From contig CAYQBA010000105.1 of assembly GCA_964415605.1 (NCBI GenBank), positions 1 to 16,446 of the forward strand: 16,446 nt of DNA, in the 5' to 3' direction. The notes under the pieces were generated by a model that did not search any database, was not told the DNA's origin, and saw only the letters and a program-made list of their open reading frames with translations. This DNA is from UCB3 sp964415605. Lineage in GTDB: Bacteria > Chloroflexota > Anaerolineae > Epilineales > Epilineaceae. The translations under genes were made by a program, and so were the position numbers. How positions within the stretch are numbered: the first letter of the stretch is position 1; every line of letters starts with the position of its first letter. Positions 14,619-16,446 of this stretch are shown piece by piece.

Positions 14619-15247
14619 GGCCGCCACGCATGCCAGCGGGCGCGGCAAGACGGATCCGCGAGGCCGTCGATCGCTGGGCCCGACGCGGTGCTCCAGGCGA
14701 CCTGGTGCCGAGATCCCTGCCGGCGTGGCCGGACGGCGGAGGTCGTTGGATTGCACAGGTGGACGGCGCCATCGGCGCGTCGGGCCAGGCCACCGGCCTT
14801 GGCGTGGCCATCCGCGACAGTGCCGGGATCGTGCGACACGTCGCCAGCCGGAAGGCCGACGCCATGACCAACAACGAGGCCGAGTACAGCGCGATGATCT
14901 TGGCCTTGGAGATGCTCCGCGACGCGCGGGCGTCAACCGTGGACGTCGTTTCGGACAGCGAGATCGTGGTCTACCAGATGCTGGGCCGCTTCTCGGTCAA
15001 CAGCACGGCGCTGAAGGTGCTGCACCGCCGCGCCTGCGCGCTATCGCGCGGGTTTGCAGAGATTCGGTTCATCTACGTGCCGCGCGAGCGGAACGGCCTG
15101 GCCGACGCGCTCGCGCGCGAAGCGCTGTGGCCCGACGTGCCGTGGGCGGTTCCGCTCGCGGATGTCAGGCCGGATCCTCCAGCCGTTCCAGACAACGCCA
15201 GGGAGCCCCGCGATGTTCGTCGTCATCAGCTACGACGTCGTCGATGA
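14615..15247 (+). CDS. RNase HI-like (RVT_3 type) nuclease inside the cas operon
   Basis: A 210-residue protein whose ATG overlaps the cas1 stop (ATGA, 14615-14618), implying coupled translation. Residues 1-43 are a basic extension; the RNase H fold covers about 44-172. All four catalytic carboxylates can be placed: D50 in QVDGA, E90 in TNNEAEYSA, D114 in VVSDSEIVV and D164 in NGLADALARE. The sequence GLGVAIRDSAG...NNEAEYSAMILALEML is typical of the RVT_3/archaeal-type RNase HI group rather than RT-fused retroviral RNase H. It lacks the hybrid-binding domain of eukaryotic-type enzymes. The C-terminal ~38 residues are an Arg-rich tail that overlaps cas2 by 35 nt. In this operon the expected role is removal of RNA from the cDNA hybrid made by the RT so Cas1-Cas2 can use the DNA (inference). 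It may alternatively be recruited housekeeping RNase H. Confidence 0.93.
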   Translation: MRPPRMPAGAARRIREAVDRWARRGAPGDLVPRSLPAWPDGGGRWIAQVDGAIGASGQATGLGVAIRDSAGIVRHVASRKADAMTNNEAEYSAMILALEMLRDARASTVDVVSDSEIVVYQMLGRFSVNSTALKVLHRRACALSRGFAEIRFIYVPRERNGLADALAREALWPDVPWAVPLADVRPDPPAVPDNAREPRDVRRHQLRRRR

Positions 15248-15488
15248 CCGCCGGCGCAAGCGGGTCCACGACACGCTGAAGGACTTCGGTGCCCGTGTGC
15301 AGTACAGCGTGTTCGAGTGCGAACTGGACGCCGTGGTGCTCCAGGGCCTCGTCGAACGGTTGGCCGCGGTCGTGGACGTGAACGAGGACGGTGTGCGGTT
15401 CTACAGCCTGTGCCAGGGCGATGTCCGCAAGATTCGGGTGATCGGGCGCGGCTCGGTGTCGAGGAACGAGGCGTTCCGCATGATTTGA
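15213..15488 (+). CDS. cas2: CRISPR adaptation protein Cas2
   Basis: A 91-residue Cas2 of normal length. The start at 15213 is set by AGGGAG (15200-15205) 7 nt ahead and by the canonical opening MFVVISYDVVDDRRRKRV; the longer frame upstream is antisense/out-of-frame RNase H sequence. The ferredoxin-like features are clear: first strand with D8, helix RVHDTLKDFG, strand VQYSVFECEL, helix LVERLAAVVD, and strand GVRFYSLCQGD. It dimerises between Cas1 dimers and helps hold the pre-spacer. It is the last gene of the plus-strand operon, followed by about 600 nt of non-coding DNA and the CRISPR array at 16098. Confidence 0.98.
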   Translation: MFVVISYDVVDDRRRKRVHDTLKDFGARVQYSVFECELDAVVLQGLVERLAAVVDVNEDGVRFYSLCQGDVRKIRVIGRGSVSRNEAFRMI

Positions 15489-15799
15489 TGGGGCTGGCGG
15501 CGCATTGGTCGGCGCGGCGGCCAGCCTGGGCGGGACAAGGTGTGGCGTCACCGGGTGCTTGTGCTCCTTCCATTTCCGGATCGCCTCCGTGCCATGGGCT
15601 GGCTGTGCGGCTGGTCGATCGCGGGCGAGGGCGCGTGGCGGGCAACGGGCCCGTGGTCTCGTGCCGACCGCGGGCGATGGAGGGTACCGCCGGGGCCGGG
15701 CAGTCACGCGACTGGGCGGCGGATGGGGGCGGCGGTGCGTGACCTGCGCAGGCGGCGATCGGGTCGTGGCGCCGGATCTCAACGCGGCTGGGCACCTGC
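15489..15799. other. Non-coding interval downstream of cas2
   Basis: 311 nt of GC-rich sequence with no supported gene. Open frames on both strands (for example 15505-15816 and 15540-15923 plus, and long minus frames running back over cas2) have no domain pattern. A 7-bp inverted repeat, GGCTGGC (15492-15498) with GCCAGCC (15520-15526), lies just after the cas2 stop and may help end transcription, but its loop is 21 nt and no U-tract follows. Confidence 0.45.
15492..15526 (+). terminator. Possible weak hairpin after cas2
   Basis: GGCTGGC and GCCAGCC form a 7-bp stem 4 nt after the cas2 stop, with a 21-nt GC-rich loop and no T-run behind it. It may be a factor-assisted end of the operon or simply GC-rich chance pairing. 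Confidence 0.25.
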
Positions 15800-15815
15800 T
15801 TGCCTCGTGGCCATA

Positions 15816-15920
15816 GCGGCGGTAGAATGGGCGTTACAGAGTAATCGTGCCATGTGCCCATTGCGGCGGTTTTGTCATCGAAATCCCGGCGGCCTCTGTA
15901 ATTTTTACCGCCCGCTAGCG
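15816..15920. repeat. Imperfect inverted repeat in the leader region
   Basis: Outer arms GGCGGTA (15818-15824) and TACCGCC (15906-15912) and inner arms TTACAGAG (15834-15841) and CTCTGTAA (15894-15901) are perfectly complementary in the same nested order. The gap between outer and inner arm is 9 nt on the left and 4 nt on the right. A related direct copy CCAT(A/T)GCGGCGGT occurs at 15811-15823 and 15858-15870, and the palindrome CGCTAGCG ends the element. It could be a small non-autonomous transposon (MITE-like), a protein-binding site, or a leader RNA structure. Confidence 0.65.
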
Positions 15921-15995
15921 TAAATGCCACGTTTTCATGGCGAAGTCGAGTCACGTGCATGACCCTATCGGAAACCCAGAACGGGGCGCGAATCA

Positions 15996-16009
15996 GGCCC
16001 AACAGGGCC
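15996..16009 (+). other. Small hairpin in the leader (AACA loop)
   Basis: GGCCC (15996-16000), loop AACA, GGGCC (16005-16009): a perfect 5-bp stem about 90 nt before the first repeat. It may be a leader RNA structure or a protein-binding dyad. Confidence 0.4.
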
Positions 16010-16030
16010 GAGAATTGGCTCCGTCGTGGT

Positions 16031-16062
16031 GTTTCGATCCAGTTTCCCTCGAAAGAGGGGCA
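16031..16062 (+). other. Anti-repeat-like element with GAAA-tetraloop hairpin
   Basis: GTTTCGATCC (16031-16040) is the reverse complement of the last 10 nt of the repeat (GGATTGAAAC), with one change that still permits a G-U pair in RNA. It is followed by CCCTC-GAAA-GAGGG (16046-16059), a 5-bp hairpin with a GNRA tetraloop, then GGGGC, which loosely continues the repeat's reverse complement. It could pair with the array transcript or be a decayed inverted repeat copy. A chance match of this length is possible. Confidence 0.35.
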
Positions 16063-16097
16063 CATTTGGAGGCGCGAGTGGGGTTGACCAAAGAGCA

Positions 16098-16446
16098 GTC
16101 ACAATAACGGCCCCGATTGAGAGGGGATTGAAACGAAGTGGTCGCCGGCCCAGTTCAGGGTCTGGCCCTGCGTCACAATAACGGCCCCGATTGAGAGGGG
16201 ATTGAAACGAATGGCGCAGGGAAATGAACTAGTTGGGTGTTTCAGGTCACAATAACGGCCCCGATTGAGAGGGGATTGAAACATGCAGGTCTGACCCGGC
16301 ACCGGCTCCTGGCCGGTGTCACAATAACGGCCCCGATTGAGAGGGGATTGAAACATTTGGGTTTCGACCGGAAGCTTGATCACCTCCATGCGTCACAATA
16401 ACGGCCCCGATTGAGAGGGGATTGAAACCCAGGGCCGACAGTGCCC
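16098..16446 (+). CRISPR. CRISPR array, leader-proximal start (repeats ending ATTGAAAC)
   Basis: Five identical 37-nt repeats start at 16098, 16172, 16246, 16318 and 16392; the array continues beyond the window. Complete spacers are 37, 37, 35 and 37 nt, all different; 16429-16446 begins a fifth. The repeat matches the left array at 36 of 37 positions and ends in canonical ATTGAAAC, the type I/III-style crRNA 5' handle. Orientation puts the leader at 15800-16097, next to cas2, so the first spacers here are the newest. No cas6 is in the window to process the transcript. Confidence 0.98.

Larger units (their letters stand above)
15800..16097 (+). promoter_or_regulatory. CRISPR leader of the right array with candidate promoter
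   Basis: This stretch is clearly more AT-rich than the flanking DNA and abuts the first repeat, on the side expected from repeat orientation, so it is the leader. A sigma-70-like pair TTGCCT (15800-15805) and TAGAAT (15823-15828) with a 17-nt gap could start the array transcript. The leader also holds an imperfect inverted repeat (15816-15915), the palindrome CGCTAGCG (15913-15920), two small hairpins (15996-16009; 16046-16059) and a sequence resembling the reverse complement of the repeat's 3' end (16031-16040). Cas1-Cas2 integration is expected at its junction with the repeat at 16098. The exact promoter is uncertain because it is over 250 nt from the first repeat. Confidence 0.65.

Noticed and set aside
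15226..16065. Minus-strand open frames over cas2 and the leader
   Set aside because: Arg/Pro/His-rich translation antisense to cas2; no start signal.
15489..16097. tracrRNA or a second small RNA gene
   Set aside because: Only a 10-nt anti-repeat-like match exists and there is no Cas9/Cas12 gene, so a tracrRNA is not supported.
1..16446. tRNA, rRNA, full insertion sequences, toxin-antitoxin pair
   Set aside because: No cloverleaf, rRNA core, transposase or toxin pattern was recognised on either strand.

Overview
The window is about 16.4 kb of high-GC bacterial DNA. Cues for a Chloroflexota-like host are the very GC-rich codons, Thr/Pro/Ser-rich linkers next to membrane helices, a helix-turn-helix/membrane/two-component-regulator-propeller protein, and a CRISPR repeat of the ATTGAAAC-ending type. 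This taxonomic call is inference; no marker gene or rRNA is present.

Layout. (1) 1-425: end of a CRISPR array with six 37-nt repeats, all ending ATTGAGAC. (2) 552-953: a small YbjN-like gene of visibly lower GC. (3) 1330-1926 (minus): a small secreted Cys-containing protein of unknown function, followed by a strong hairpin terminator. (4) 2155-4347 (minus): a membrane-anchored HTH/beta-propeller protein, divergent from the next block. (5) 4561-12614 (plus): VWA-TM-FHA protein, Tubulin_2/FtsZ-like protein, a second diverged tubulin-like/helical protein, and a P-loop GTPase-like protein with a DUF697-type C-terminus. (6) 12626-15488 (plus): stand-alone reverse transcriptase, cas1, RNase H and cas2, with overlapping or near-abutting genes. 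(7) 15489-16097: non-coding DNA and CRISPR leader with inverted repeats and small hairpins. (8) 16098-16446: start of a second CRISPR array with five repeats of the same sequence, except that they end ATTGAAAC.

How it may work. RT-Cas1-RNase H-Cas2 makes a self-contained RNA-to-DNA spacer acquisition cassette: the RT copies RNA, the RNase H removes the RNA strand of the hybrid, and Cas1-Cas2 integrates the DNA at the leader-repeat junction. There is no interference gene (no Cas10, Cas7, Cas5 or Cas6) in the window, so crRNA processing and targeting must be supplied from outside it. The upstream block matches the predicted VWA/FtsZ-like/GTPase membrane-remodelling module described from comparative genomics by Makarova and Koonin. 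All eight plus-strand genes from 4561 to 15488 run in one direction. Gaps are 1 to 125 nt (the longest before the tubulin-like gene), and junctions from the tubulin-like gene onward are gaps of at most 11 nt or overlaps. The arrangement therefore looks like one operon that joins a cytoskeleton/membrane module to an RNA-capable CRISPR adaptation module. That combination is the most interesting feature here.

Limits: all domain calls were made by eye from motifs. The family assignments of the YbjN-like protein, the second tubulin-like protein and the C-terminal domain of the propeller protein are tentative.
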